Shown here piece by piece: positions 54,943 through 62,383 of a stretch of DNA of 64,000 nt (positions are counted from its first letter, which is position 1; each line of letters begins with the position of its first letter). The position numbers were made by a program, and so were the translations under genes. The stretch lies in the NCBI RefSeq assembly GCF_014192575.1, contig NZ_JACHYC010000002.1, positions 124,001 to 188,000 of the forward strand, in the 5' to 3' direction. Below the pieces are notes generated by a model. It ran no database searches and was not told where the DNA came from. It was given only the letters and a program-made list of their open reading frames with translations. The stretch is from Variovorax sp. Sphag1AA (GTDB lineage: Bacteria > Pseudomonadota > Gammaproteobacteria > Burkholderiales > Burkholderiaceae_C).

Positions 54943-55781
54943 TTGGCTTCGACGATCGCGCGCAGCTCGGCGAGCACAGGGGCCGTCGGCGGCCGCACGC
55001 CGCGCCATGTCTCGAAGGCTTCTGCTGCCTGTTCCACCAGCATGCCGAGGCCATCGCGCGGCACCGCACCGTGTTCGCGCGCCCAGCCCATGAAGCCAGC
55101 CGCGGCGGGGCCGTACATCATGTCGACCGCGAGTGAGCCGCGCTTGAGCACGCTCGCCGCCACCGGCACTTCGCCGCCGCCGAGGCTGGAGGCGGTGGCA
55201 TTCACCAGCACGTCGAACGAACCGGCAACGTCATTGAGCGCCCGTGCTTCGAGTGCCACGTGGTGCTGCATCGCCAGTGCCGCGTGCCGCTGGACGAGCG
55301 CGATGGCCTTCTCGAGCGTGCGATTCGCCACCACTAGACGCCGCGGCCCGGCCTCGATCAAAGGGCCGAGCACACCGGCTGCGGCGCCGCCGGCACCCAG
55401 CAGCAAGAGATCGCTGCCCGCAATCGCGACGCCCGCGTGCAGCGTGATGTCGTTGACGATGCCGACGCCGTCGCTGTTGTCGCCATGGATGCCGTCTTCG
55501 CGAAAGCTCAGCACATTGACCGCGCGCGCGAGCGCGGCGCGCGGCGTCAGGTGTTGCGACAGCGCCGCGGCATCGAACTTGAAGGGCACGGTCACATTGC
55601 AGCCGCGAGCGGTGCCAGAAGTCTCCTTGCGGAAGGCCTCCACCCCTGCCTCGAAACCGCCGAGCGCCACGAGCCGGCGACCGTAGTCGAGCTGCTGGCC
55701 GGTGAGTTCGGCAAAGCGCGCATGAATCCACGGCGAGCGGCTGTGCTCGACCGGGTTGCCCATCACACAGTAAAGATCCAC
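54939..55781 (-). CDS. aroE: Shikimate dehydrogenase
   Basis: This 280-aa NADPH enzyme of the shikimate pathway has VMGNPVEHSRSPWIHARF, catalytic Lys in NVTVPFKF, catalytic Asp in HGDNSDGVG (usually NTD), and the NADP loop LLGAGGAAAGVL with NRT. The start is GTG 55781, with GAGGGAGG just upstream. Together with aroG at the far right of the window it covers two shikimate-pathway steps, although they are not cotranscribed. Confidence 0.94.
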   Translation of the reverse strand: MDLYCVMGNPVEHSRSPWIHARFAELTGQQLDYGRRLVALGGFEAGVEAFRKETSGTARGCNVTVPFKFDAAALSQHLTPRAALARAVNVLSFREDGIHGDNSDGVGIVNDITLHAGVAIAGSDLLLLGAGGAAAGVLGPLIEAGPRRLVVANRTLEKAIALVQRHAALAMQHHVALEARALNDVAGSFDVLVNATASSLGGGEVPVAASVLKRGSLAVDMMYGPAAAGFMGWAREHGAVPRDGLGMLVEQAAEAFETWRGVRPPTAPVLAELRAIVEAK

Positions 55782-55797
55782 GGTGCCTCCCTCGTTG

Positions 55798-56655
55798 TCA
55801 TTTGGCCGAGAGCTGGGTCTCCAGCGTCTCGTCATGGGTGAACTTGAAGCGTGACGGCAGCACGATCTGGTCGGTCTGCTTGCGCATCGCGTCGGTGAAC
55901 TTGCCGAAGTTGCCGATGCTGCGGACGATGGCTTGCGCCCGTCGGTCCAGCACCTTGTTGCCGGAGCTTTCGACGATGTCGGTCGCGAGGATCGAGCCGT
56001 CGAAGTTGACCGTCACCATCATCGTGAGCTCGCCATAGAGCTTCTTGCCGCTGGCCTCGGGGAAGTTCTCGGTGCCGCGCACTTCGATCCTGCGCCTGAG
56101 CGCGTCGACATAGGCCGCATAGGCCGCTTCGCGCGTTGCGGGGCTGAGGTAGCGCTTCTTGGGCCGCGCGTTCTCTTCGTTGACACGGCGCTCGATCTCG
56201 GCGAGCAGTTCGATGAGCTGACGGCGTTTTTCTTCGCGCGCGGCGGCCTCGCTCGGGTCACCCGAGCTGCGCGGGTCCGTCGTCGACGGCATCGTGGCGA
56301 GTTGCTGCTTGAGCTGCGCCAGCAGCAACATCTGCTGCTGCTGCATCGAGTCGACCTGGCGCTGCGCGTCTTCCATCGAGTCGCCGATCGTGGTGAATGT
56401 CGATGGTGGCAGCGGGCTCGTGGCGCGGCCCTTGTCGAGGTCGCCGCCGCCGGCCAACGAGGTCTGCGCGATCGCCCGGGCCTTGTCGGGGCGTTCGTTG
56501 GTCTTCGCGTTGACCAGGATGACCTCCAGCGGCGTTTCCTTGAAGACGCGGTTGAAGGACTCCGGGTCCACGAAACGGACGGTCAGCAAGGCCGCGTGGG
56601 CAATGACGGACAGCCCGAGAGCGATCTGCAGCGTGCTGAAGTCACGCAGTTTCAT
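55798..56655 (-). CDS. TonB-like energy-transducer family protein
   Basis: This 285-aa protein has an N-terminal membrane anchor (TLQIALGLSVIAHAALLTVRF), a periplasmic linker, a Gln-rich coiled coil (QRQVDSMQQQQMLLLAQLKQQL), a charged helix, and a C-terminal TonB-type domain (YAAYVDALRRRIEVRGTENFP, GELTMMVTVNFDGSI, SSGNKVLDRRA). It probably links inner-membrane energy to outer-membrane receptors. No exbBD genes are nearby, so a structural envelope role is also possible. It ends 16 bp before the aroE start. Confidence 0.85.
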   Translation of the reverse strand: MKLRDFSTLQIALGLSVIAHAALLTVRFVDPESFNRVFKETPLEVILVNAKTNERPDKARAIAQTSLAGGGDLDKGRATSPLPPSTFTTIGDSMEDAQRQVDSMQQQQMLLLAQLKQQLATMPSTTDPRSSGDPSEAAAREEKRRQLIELLAEIERRVNEENARPKKRYLSPATREAAYAAYVDALRRRIEVRGTENFPEASGKKLYGELTMMVTVNFDGSILATDIVESSGNKVLDRRAQAIVRSIGNFGKFTDAMRKQTDQIVLPSRFKFTHDETLETQLSAK

Positions 56656-56695
56656 GGGGTGCCTTCTCCTGGTCTGGCCATGTCGAACGATGCCC

Positions 56696-58756
56696 TCAGG
56701 CGGGCGCTCCCTCCGGTGCGGATTCGCTGTCGGTGAGGTCCACCGCGATGGCGATGGGGCCGGCGACTTCTTCCTCGTCCTCGGCGCCTTCGTCTTCGGG
56801 TGCCGCTTCAGCGGCAGTGGTGTCCAGACGCTCGATGACGGTGCCGTGCACGTCGAGTGCGATCTCGTCGACCTCGCCGAGCTTGACGCGCACCCGCGCG
56901 CCGCGTTGCAGCCCTTGCGTGCCCGTCACCTGGAACACCAGCGGCAAGGTGTCGGCGCGCACCATCGCGCCATTAGGCACGTCCTTGATGAGCGTGGCAT
57001 CGAGTTCGGTGATGCCTTCCTGTTCGAGGTACTTGAGCGTCCAGAAGCGCTCCATGCCACCCTGGTGTGCGTTGTAGGCGCTGTAGGCCGCATCGAAGCC
57101 CGACAGGATGGAGAACAGGTCGGCGTCCTTCGGCTTGAAGGGCGCGGCGAGCGCCGCGGTCTTTCCGTGCCGCGCTGCCGCGATGATCTGCCACTGGTTC
57201 ACGAGGTCGGTATAGCGGCGCAGCGGCGAAGTGCTCCACGCATAGCTCTTCACGCCCAGGCCTGCGTGCGGCAGCGCCCGCGTGCCCATGCGAACCTTGA
57301 TGCCGGGCAGCAGGCTGGCCTGGCTGCGGTATAGGGCCGGAACGCTCAGTTCGGCGAGCCAGCCGCCCCAGCTGCTGTTGGCCAGGATCATGGCTTCGGA
57401 AACGATCAGGTCGAGCGGCGCGCCGCGCTGGCGCGTCGAAATCTGCACCTGTTCGTTGCCGGTAGGCTCACCCTCGTTGCCCACGAGCCGGAAGGTGTAG
57501 TCGGGCCGATTGAAAGTCTCAGGCTTGCCGCGAACCACTTCGCGTTGCGACTTCAGGTGCTTGGCGAGACGGAAGAGGAAGGTCAGCGGCTCGCGCACGC
57601 GCGTGGCGATCTCGGGGGTGTTGTCGGCCTGCACCGATGCATCCTCGAGCCACTCCTTGGATATCACGGTGTCGAGCTGGTCGTGGCGCAGGTTGGCAAC
57701 GATCGGCACGCGCTCGAGGCGGGTTTCGGTCGATTTCAGTTCGAGCGTCGATTCGTCGAAGGTGGCGTAGAGCGACACGGCGGGGCAGTCGCGGCCTTCC
57801 TGCAGCGTGTAGGTGTCGACCACGTGGTCCGGAAGCATCGTGATCTTGTAGCCCGGCATGTAGACCGTGGACATGCGCGTTCGCGCGACCTGGTCGATCG
57901 CACTGCCCGGCGTCAGGGCGAGGCCCGGTGCTGCGATGTGGATGCCAACGACGACGCTGCCGCTCCCGAGTCCCTGTACGGACAGGGCATCGTCGATTTC
58001 GGTGGTGTGCGAATCGTCGATCGAGAAGGCCTCGACCTTTGCCACTGGGAGCTCGTCCGCGATCGCGGGGGCGTCTAGCGCTGGGAAGCCGGTTCCCTTC
58101 GGGAAGTTCTCGAACAGGAAACGGTGCCAGTGGAACTGGTAGGACGAATCGATCGCGCCGGCCTGCTTCAGCAGTTCGAGCGGCGGGCGCTGCGTGGCGC
58201 GCGCCGCTTCGACCACCGCCTTGTACTCGGGTGCGTTCTTGTCGGGCTTGAAGAGGATCTTGAAGAGCTGATCGCGCACTGGCGCGGGACATTCGCCCGC
58301 GGCCAATTGCGCCGACCATTCGGCGATTTGCGCCTGGACGGCCTTCTTTTTCTCAATGGCGGCGAGGGCCTGCTGCAGGATTTCTGCCGGCGCCTTCTTG
58401 AATCGACCCTTCCCGGCGCGGCGGAAGTAATGCGGCGCGTCGAAGAGCGCGAGCAGCGCGGCTGCCTGCTGGGTCAGCGTGGGGTTGGCCTGGAAGTATT
58501 CGGCGGCGAGGTCCGCAAAGGCGAATTCGCCTTCGGGCGCGAATTCCCATGCCAGATCGAGATCGACGTCGGCCGCGAGTTCGCGCGCTTCGGCCAGCAA
58601 CTCGCCCGGGGCGGGCTTCTCGAAGCGCAGCACGATATTGACGCCCTTGACTTTGACGCGCTTGCCGGTCTCGAGCTCGACCTGGGCCGACGCCTCGGCC
58701 TCCGACAGGACGCGGCCGCCGAGGTACTTTCCGGCTTCTTCGAACAATACAAACAT
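56696..58756 (-). CDS. RNase II/RNase R-family exoribonuclease
   Basis: This 686-aa protein has a central RNB catalytic domain. The catalytic motif reads SIDDSHTTEIDDAL; compared with E. coli RNase II, the second of the four Asp is Glu, as in the subfamily shared with cyanobacteria and organelles. RNase II hallmarks GYKITMLPDHVV and SPLRRYTDLVNQW are present. A C-terminal S1/OB-like segment ends in an acidic tail (EDEGAEDEEEV). The N-terminal 150 residues are not standard cold-shock domains. It degrades RNA 3' to 5'. Confidence 0.88.
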   Translation of the reverse strand: MFVLFEEAGKYLGGRVLSEAEASAQVELETGKRVKVKGVNIVLRFEKPAPGELLAEARELAADVDLDLAWEFAPEGEFAFADLAAEYFQANPTLTQQAAALLALFDAPHYFRRAGKGRFKKAPAEILQQALAAIEKKKAVQAQIAEWSAQLAAGECPAPVRDQLFKILFKPDKNAPEYKAVVEAARATQRPPLELLKQAGAIDSSYQFHWHRFLFENFPKGTGFPALDAPAIADELPVAKVEAFSIDDSHTTEIDDALSVQGLGSGSVVVGIHIAAPGLALTPGSAIDQVARTRMSTVYMPGYKITMLPDHVVDTYTLQEGRDCPAVSLYATFDESTLELKSTETRLERVPIVANLRHDQLDTVISKEWLEDASVQADNTPEIATRVREPLTFLFRLAKHLKSQREVVRGKPETFNRPDYTFRLVGNEGEPTGNEQVQISTRQRGAPLDLIVSEAMILANSSWGGWLAELSVPALYRSQASLLPGIKVRMGTRALPHAGLGVKSYAWSTSPLRRYTDLVNQWQIIAAARHGKTAALAAPFKPKDADLFSILSGFDAAYSAYNAHQGGMERFWTLKYLEQEGITELDATLIKDVPNGAMVRADTLPLVFQVTGTQGLQRGARVRVKLGEVDEIALDVHGTVIERLDTTAAEAAPEDEGAEDEEEVAGPIAIAVDLTDSESAPEGAPA

Positions 58757-58763
58757 GGCGCGG

Positions 58764-58769
58764 ATTGTC
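58764..58769 (-). promoter_or_regulatory. -10 hexamer before the RNase II-family gene
   Basis: GACAAT on the minus strand ends 7 nt before ATG 58756, with no Shine-Dalgarno sequence in between. Confidence 0.45.
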
Positions 58770-58804
58770 CCACGCAGCGCGCCGGCTTCCGGCCGCCCGG
58801 AGGC

Positions 58805-59404
58805 TCAGGCGGGGTCGAGGAAGGCCAGGACTTCGCCGAGGTGGCTGCGCTCGAAATCGCTCAGCGCGTGGTCCTCGCCCTCGATGATCTTCTGGCGGCT
58901 TCCGGGATAGCGGCCGGACATTTCCCGCCAATCCAGCACCTCGTCGCCCTTGGCGATGACCGCGAAGACGCGCTCCGGACGGGCGAGCGGGCCGACATCG
59001 AGGGCGCGCAACTCGTCGATGTACTCGGGCCGGAAATAGAAATGCTCGCTGGGGTCGTGCCAGGCCACCTGGTCACCGATGTAGCTGGCCAGGTCCCGGG
59101 CTGGATGGACGGCCGGGTTGAGCAGCACGGCGCGGCATCCGGTTTTCTGCGCGACGTAGGTGGCATAGAAGCCGCCGAGCGAGGAGCCCACCACTCCCAT
59201 CGATTCCTGCGGCCAGCCGGCAATGCCCGACATCACGAGCTCGATCGCGGCCTTTGGCGAGGGCGGGAGCTGCGGGCACCACCACGTCGTTGCAGGGTGC
59301 TCTCTGGCAATGTGCTGCGCCATCAGCCGGGCCTTGTTGGACTGCGGCGACGAGCGAAAGCCGTGCAAATAGAGCAGGTGGGTGACGGGCGGTGCGGAAT
59401 TCAT
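58805..59404 (-). CDS. YqiA-like alpha/beta-hydrolase esterase
   Basis: This 199-aa hydrolase of the YqiA/UPF0227 family has LLYLHGFRSSPQSNKARL (oxyanion region), the nucleophile elbow GSSLGGFYATYVA, and a catalytic His in EGEDHALSDF. It is cytosolic. E. coli YqiA hydrolyses short-chain esters; the native substrate is unknown. ATG 59404 has a GATAAT hexamer 6 nt upstream. It is divergent from rodA. Confidence 0.87.
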   Translation of the reverse strand: MNSAPPVTHLLYLHGFRSSPQSNKARLMAQHIAREHPATTWWCPQLPPSPKAAIELVMSGIAGWPQESMGVVGSSLGGFYATYVAQKTGCRAVLLNPAVHPARDLASYIGDQVAWHDPSEHFYFRPEYIDELRALDVGPLARPERVFAVIAKGDEVLDWREMSGRYPGSRQKIIEGEDHALSDFERSHLGEVLAFLDPA

Positions 59405-59410
59405 AGGGCA

Positions 59411-59416
59411 ATTATC
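59411..59416 (-). promoter_or_regulatory. -10 hexamer before the yqiA-like gene
   Basis: GATAAT on the minus strand ends 6 nt before ATG 59404, with no Shine-Dalgarno sequence. Confidence 0.5.
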
Positions 59417-59502
59417 CGAACGCACCCTGAATGCCCCCGAAAACCGACTGCATTGAACGGTCGCCGGCCCCACTGTCCGTAGGGCCCGATGCTGGCGCGG
59501 GG

Positions 59503-59508
59503 GATAAT
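59503..59508 (+). promoter_or_regulatory. -10 hexamer before rodA
   Basis: GATAAT ends 8 nt before ATG 59517. A weak AAGG lies between them, too close to the start for a normal Shine-Dalgarno sequence. Confidence 0.5.
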
Positions 59509-59516
59509 CGAAGGCT

Positions 59517-60671
59517 ATGTCAGCCGTCCTCCACCAACCCTCGCTCGCACGCCGTCTCTTGCCGGTGTTCCAGGGTTTCGATGGCTATCTCCTTTTCGCG
59601 GTTCTCCTGCTTGCCGGTGCCGGGTTGCTGACGATGTATTCGTCCGGCTACGACCACGGCACCCGTTTCGTCGACCATGGCCGGAACATGCTGCTCGCCG
59701 CGGGCATCATGTTCGTCGTGGCCCAGGTGCCGCCGCAGCGACTGATGAAGTTTGCAGCGCCGCTCTACCTGGTCGGCGTAGCGCTGCTGGTGGCGGTCGC
59801 GCTTTTCGGTATTACCAAGAAGGGGGCGCAGCGCTGGATCAATGTGGGCGTCGTGATCCAGCCGAGCGAGATCCTCAAGATCGCGATGCCGCTGATGCTT
59901 GCATGGTGGTTCCAGCGCCGCGAGGGCCAATTGCGCGCGCTGGATTTCGTAGTGGCGACGGTGCTGCTCGCGGTGCCGGTCGGCCTCATCATGAAACAGC
60001 CCGATCTCGGCACCGCACTTCTGGTGCTGGCGACCGGGCTGTCGGTGATCTTCTTTGCTGGGCTGCCGTGGAAGCTCATCGTGCCGCCGGTGGTGATCGG
60101 GCTGGTCGCGGTGGCGCTGATCGTCGGGTTCGAGTCGCAGCTATGCGCCGACGGCTTCGACTGGCGGATTCTTCACGACTACCAGAAGCAGCGCGTCTGC
60201 ACGCTGCTCGATCCGACCAAGGACCCGCTCGGCAAAGGCTTCCACATCATCCAGGGGATGATCGCGATCGGCTCGGGCGGCGTGCCGGGCAAGGGGTTCA
60301 TGCAGGGCACGCAGACCCACCTCGAATTCATCCCCGAACGCACCACCGACTTCATCTTCGCGGCGTATTCCGAGGAGTTCGGCCTCGTCGGCAACCTGTT
60401 CCTGATCGCCTCGTTCATCTTCCTGATCTTCCGGGGACTGATCATCGCGGTCGACGCGCCCACACTCTTTTCCCGCCTGCTGGCCGGCGCGGTGACCATG
60501 ATCTTCTTCACCTACGCCTTCGTGAACATGGGCATGGTGAGCGGCATCCTGCCGGTCGTGGGCGTGCCGCTGCCCTTCATCAGCTATGGCGGGACGGCGA
60601 TGGTCACACTCGGACTTGGGCTCGGCATCCTGATGTCCATCGCCCGGGCGAAACGGCTGGTTCAGACTTAG
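59517..60671 (+). CDS. rodA: Rod-shape peptidoglycan polymerase RodA
   Basis: This 384-aa SEDS glycosyltransferase of the elongasome is a paralogue of FtsW and works with PBP2 (MrdA). It has ten TM helices and the motifs QRWINVGVVIQPSEILKI, LLDPTKDPLGKGFHIIQGMIAIGSGG, HLEFIPERTTDFIFAAYSEEFG and PFISYGGTA. mrdA is not in the window. It is probably cotranscribed with tldD only weakly, as tldD has its own hexamer. Confidence 0.95.
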   Translation: MSAVLHQPSLARRLLPVFQGFDGYLLFAVLLLAGAGLLTMYSSGYDHGTRFVDHGRNMLLAAGIMFVVAQVPPQRLMKFAAPLYLVGVALLVAVALFGITKKGAQRWINVGVVIQPSEILKIAMPLMLAWWFQRREGQLRALDFVVATVLLAVPVGLIMKQPDLGTALLVLATGLSVIFFAGLPWKLIVPPVVIGLVAVALIVGFESQLCADGFDWRILHDYQKQRVCTLLDPTKDPLGKGFHIIQGMIAIGSGGVPGKGFMQGTQTHLEFIPERTTDFIFAAYSEEFGLVGNLFLIASFIFLIFRGLIIAVDAPTLFSRLLAGAVTMIFFTYAFVNMGMVSGILPVVGVPLPFISYGGTAMVTLGLGLGILMSIARAKRLVQT

Positions 60672-60691
60672 CGGGGATTTGGGCGCGAGCC

Positions 60692-60697
60692 TAGAAT
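60692..60697 (+). promoter_or_regulatory. -10 hexamer before tldD
   Basis: TAGAAT ends 6 nt before ATG 60704, with no Shine-Dalgarno sequence. It supports ATG 60704 over the adjacent TTG at 60701. Confidence 0.5.
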
Positions 60698-60703
60698 CCC
60701 TTG

Positions 60704-62164
60704 ATGATCTCCCGCGAACCCACCATCGAGCGCCTCGCAACGGCGCAGCAACTCCTGCTCACGCCTTTCGGGCTCGACGAATCGCACCTCTCGCGTGCGC
60801 TCGCCGAGATCGCCGCGCACAAGGTGGATGACGCCGATCTCTACTTCCAGTACACGCGCAGCGAAGGCTGGAGCCTCGAGGAAGGCATCGTCAAGACCGG
60901 CAGCTTCAGCATCGACCAGGGCGTCGGCGTGCGCGCGGTCAGCGGTGAAAAGACAGCCTTTGCCTATTCGGACGACATCTCCGAAGCCTCGCTGCTCGAC
61001 GCGGCGCGCACGGTGCGCAGCATTTCTGCCGCCGGCCGGTCGGCGCGCGTCAAGGCGCCGGCACGCAAGATCGCCGGTAGCCGTTCGCTCTACGGCGGTA
61101 TTGACCCGATCGCCACGCTCGATAGCACCGCCAAGGTCCAGCTCCTCGAAAAGGTCGAGAAGCTCGCGCGCTCGCGCGATCCGCGGGTGTCGCAGGTCAT
61201 GGCGGGGCTCGCGAGCGAATACGACGTGGTGCTCGTCGCGCGCGCCGATGGCACGCTGGCGGCGGATGTGCGCCCGCTCGTGCGTCTCTCGGTGACGGTG
61301 ATCGCCGAGCAGAACGGCCGCCGCGAAGTCGGCTCCGGCGGCGGTGGCGGGCGCTTCGGCCTGGCGTACTTCGATGACGAACACATCGCCGAATACGTCG
61401 ACCAGGCGGTCAAGTCCGCGCTGACCAATCTGGACTCGCGTCCGGCGCCCGCCGGCGAAATGACTGTCGTGCTCGGCCCGGGCTGGCCGGGCATCCTGCT
61501 GCATGAAGCCATCGGCCACGGGCTGGAGGGCGACTTCAACCGCAAGGGTTCGAGCGCGTTCTCGGGTCGCATCGGCGAACGCGTTGCCGCCAAGGGCGTG
61601 ACGGTGCTCGACGACGGCACCATCGCCGATCGCCGCGGCTCGCTCAATGTCGACGACGAAGGCAACCCGACGCAGCGCAACGTGCTCATCGAGGACGGCA
61701 TCCTCAAGGGCTACATCCAGGATTCGCTCAACGCCCGCTTGATGAAGACCGCGCCCACCGGCAACGGCCGTCGCGAGAGCTATGCACACTCGCCGATGCC
61801 GCGCATGACCAACACCTACATGCTGGGCGGCAGCCACGCACCGGACGAAATCGTCGCGAGCATCAAGAAGGGTCTGTACGCGGTCAACTTCGGTGGCGGT
61901 CAGGTCGACATCACCAGCGGCAAGTTCGTGTTCTCGGCCAGCGAGGCCTATTGGGTGGAGAACGGCAAGATCCAATATCCGGTCAAGGGCGCGACGCTGG
62001 TGGGCAATGGCCCCGACGCACTCACGCGCGTCAAGATGATCGGCAACGACATGGCGCTCGACTCCGGCGTGGGCACCTGCGGCAAGGAAGGCCAAAGCGT
62101 GCCGGTCGGCGTCGGCCAGCCGACGCTGCGCATCGATGGCCTCACTGTCGGTGGGACCGCGTGA
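60704..62164 (+). CDS. tldD: Metalloprotease TldD
   Basis: This 486-aa subunit of the TldD/TldE zinc protease cleaves unfolded peptides and matures some peptide antibiotics. It has the HExxxH motif in LLHEAIGHGLEGDF, the third ligand region in YMLGGSHAPDEIVASIKKGLYAVNFGGGQVD, and the conserved DxGVGxRAV-type segment DQGVGVRAVSGEKT. Its partner TldE (PmbA) is not in the window. A clear terminator starts within its last codons. Confidence 0.95.
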   Translation: MISREPTIERLATAQQLLLTPFGLDESHLSRALAEIAAHKVDDADLYFQYTRSEGWSLEEGIVKTGSFSIDQGVGVRAVSGEKTAFAYSDDISEASLLDAARTVRSISAAGRSARVKAPARKIAGSRSLYGGIDPIATLDSTAKVQLLEKVEKLARSRDPRVSQVMAGLASEYDVVLVARADGTLAADVRPLVRLSVTVIAEQNGRREVGSGGGGGRFGLAYFDDEHIAEYVDQAVKSALTNLDSRPAPAGEMTVVLGPGWPGILLHEAIGHGLEGDFNRKGSSAFSGRIGERVAAKGVTVLDDGTIADRRGSLNVDDEGNPTQRNVLIEDGILKGYIQDSLNARLMKTAPTGNGRRESYAHSPMPRMTNTYMLGGSHAPDEIVASIKKGLYAVNFGGGQVDITSGKFVFSASEAYWVENGKIQYPVKGATLVGNGPDALTRVKMIGNDMALDSGVGTCGKEGQSVPVGVGQPTLRIDGLTVGGTA

Positions 62165-62183
62165 ACTAGTTCACCGGTTTTTT
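62156..62183 (+). terminator. Rho-independent terminator of tldD
   Basis: The perfect palindrome GTGAACTAGTTCAC (62161-62174) includes the tldD stop codon. It is extended by ACCG/CGGT around one bulged C and followed by six T. It isolates tldD from the aroG leader. Confidence 0.88.
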
Positions 62184-62194
62184 CTTGCCTGTGC

Positions 62195-62200
62195 TACATT
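62195..62200 (+). promoter_or_regulatory. -10 hexamer before the aroG leader ORF
   Basis: TACATT ends 8 nt before the leader ATG at 62209. No Shine-Dalgarno sequence is present, so the leader peptide itself looks leaderless. Confidence 0.5.
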
Positions 62201-62208
62201 CTTTCCCC

Positions 62209-62283
62209 ATGTCCGCAGCTCGCGCTTATTACTTTGCCTACTTTTGGTTCCCGAATATCGGCGGACGAGAGGCGCGCGCGTAA
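62209..62283 (+). CDS. Aromatic-rich leader peptide of aroG (24 aa)
   Basis: A short ORF starts MSAARA, runs through Tyr-Tyr-Phe-Ala-Tyr-Phe-Trp-Phe (codons at 62227-62250), and ends PNIGGREARA then TAA. Seven of eight consecutive codons specify aromatic amino acids, the end products of the pathway that the downstream DAHP synthase starts. The ORF overlaps both arms of the first leader hairpin. This is the expected design of a ribosome-stalling attenuator peptide. The peptide itself probably has no other role. Confidence 0.85.
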   Translation: MSAARAYYFAYFWFPNIGGREARA

Positions 62284-62321
62284 GGCAAGCAGACAGACAG
62301 AACCTCCCAAAACCGCCGGTG
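62211..62321 (+). promoter_or_regulatory. Attenuator pairing segments 1-3 upstream of aroG
   Basis: Segment 1 GTCCGC (62211-62216) can pair with GCGGAC (62261-62266). The overlapping segment 2 TATCGGCGG (62256-62264) can instead pair with segment 3 CCGCCGGTG (62313-62321; nine pairs, two G-U), forming an antiterminator. A ribosome stalled at the Tyr/Phe/Trp codons (62227-62250) would cover segment 1 and free segment 2. A ribosome at the stop codon would mask segment 2 and leave segment 3 for the terminator. Confidence 0.75.
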
Positions 62322-62342
62322 CCAAAAGCCCGGCGGTTTTTT
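62309..62342 (+). terminator. Attenuator terminator before aroG
   Basis: AAAACCGCCGG (62309-62319) pairs perfectly with CCGGCGGTTTT (62330-62340) around a 10-nt loop, giving a U-tract of six. It lies 41 bp before the aroG start and after the leader ORF stop. Confidence 0.9.
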
Positions 62343-62383
62343 CTTGGCCCCACGATTTCACGATCCAACCGAAGGAACAACAC

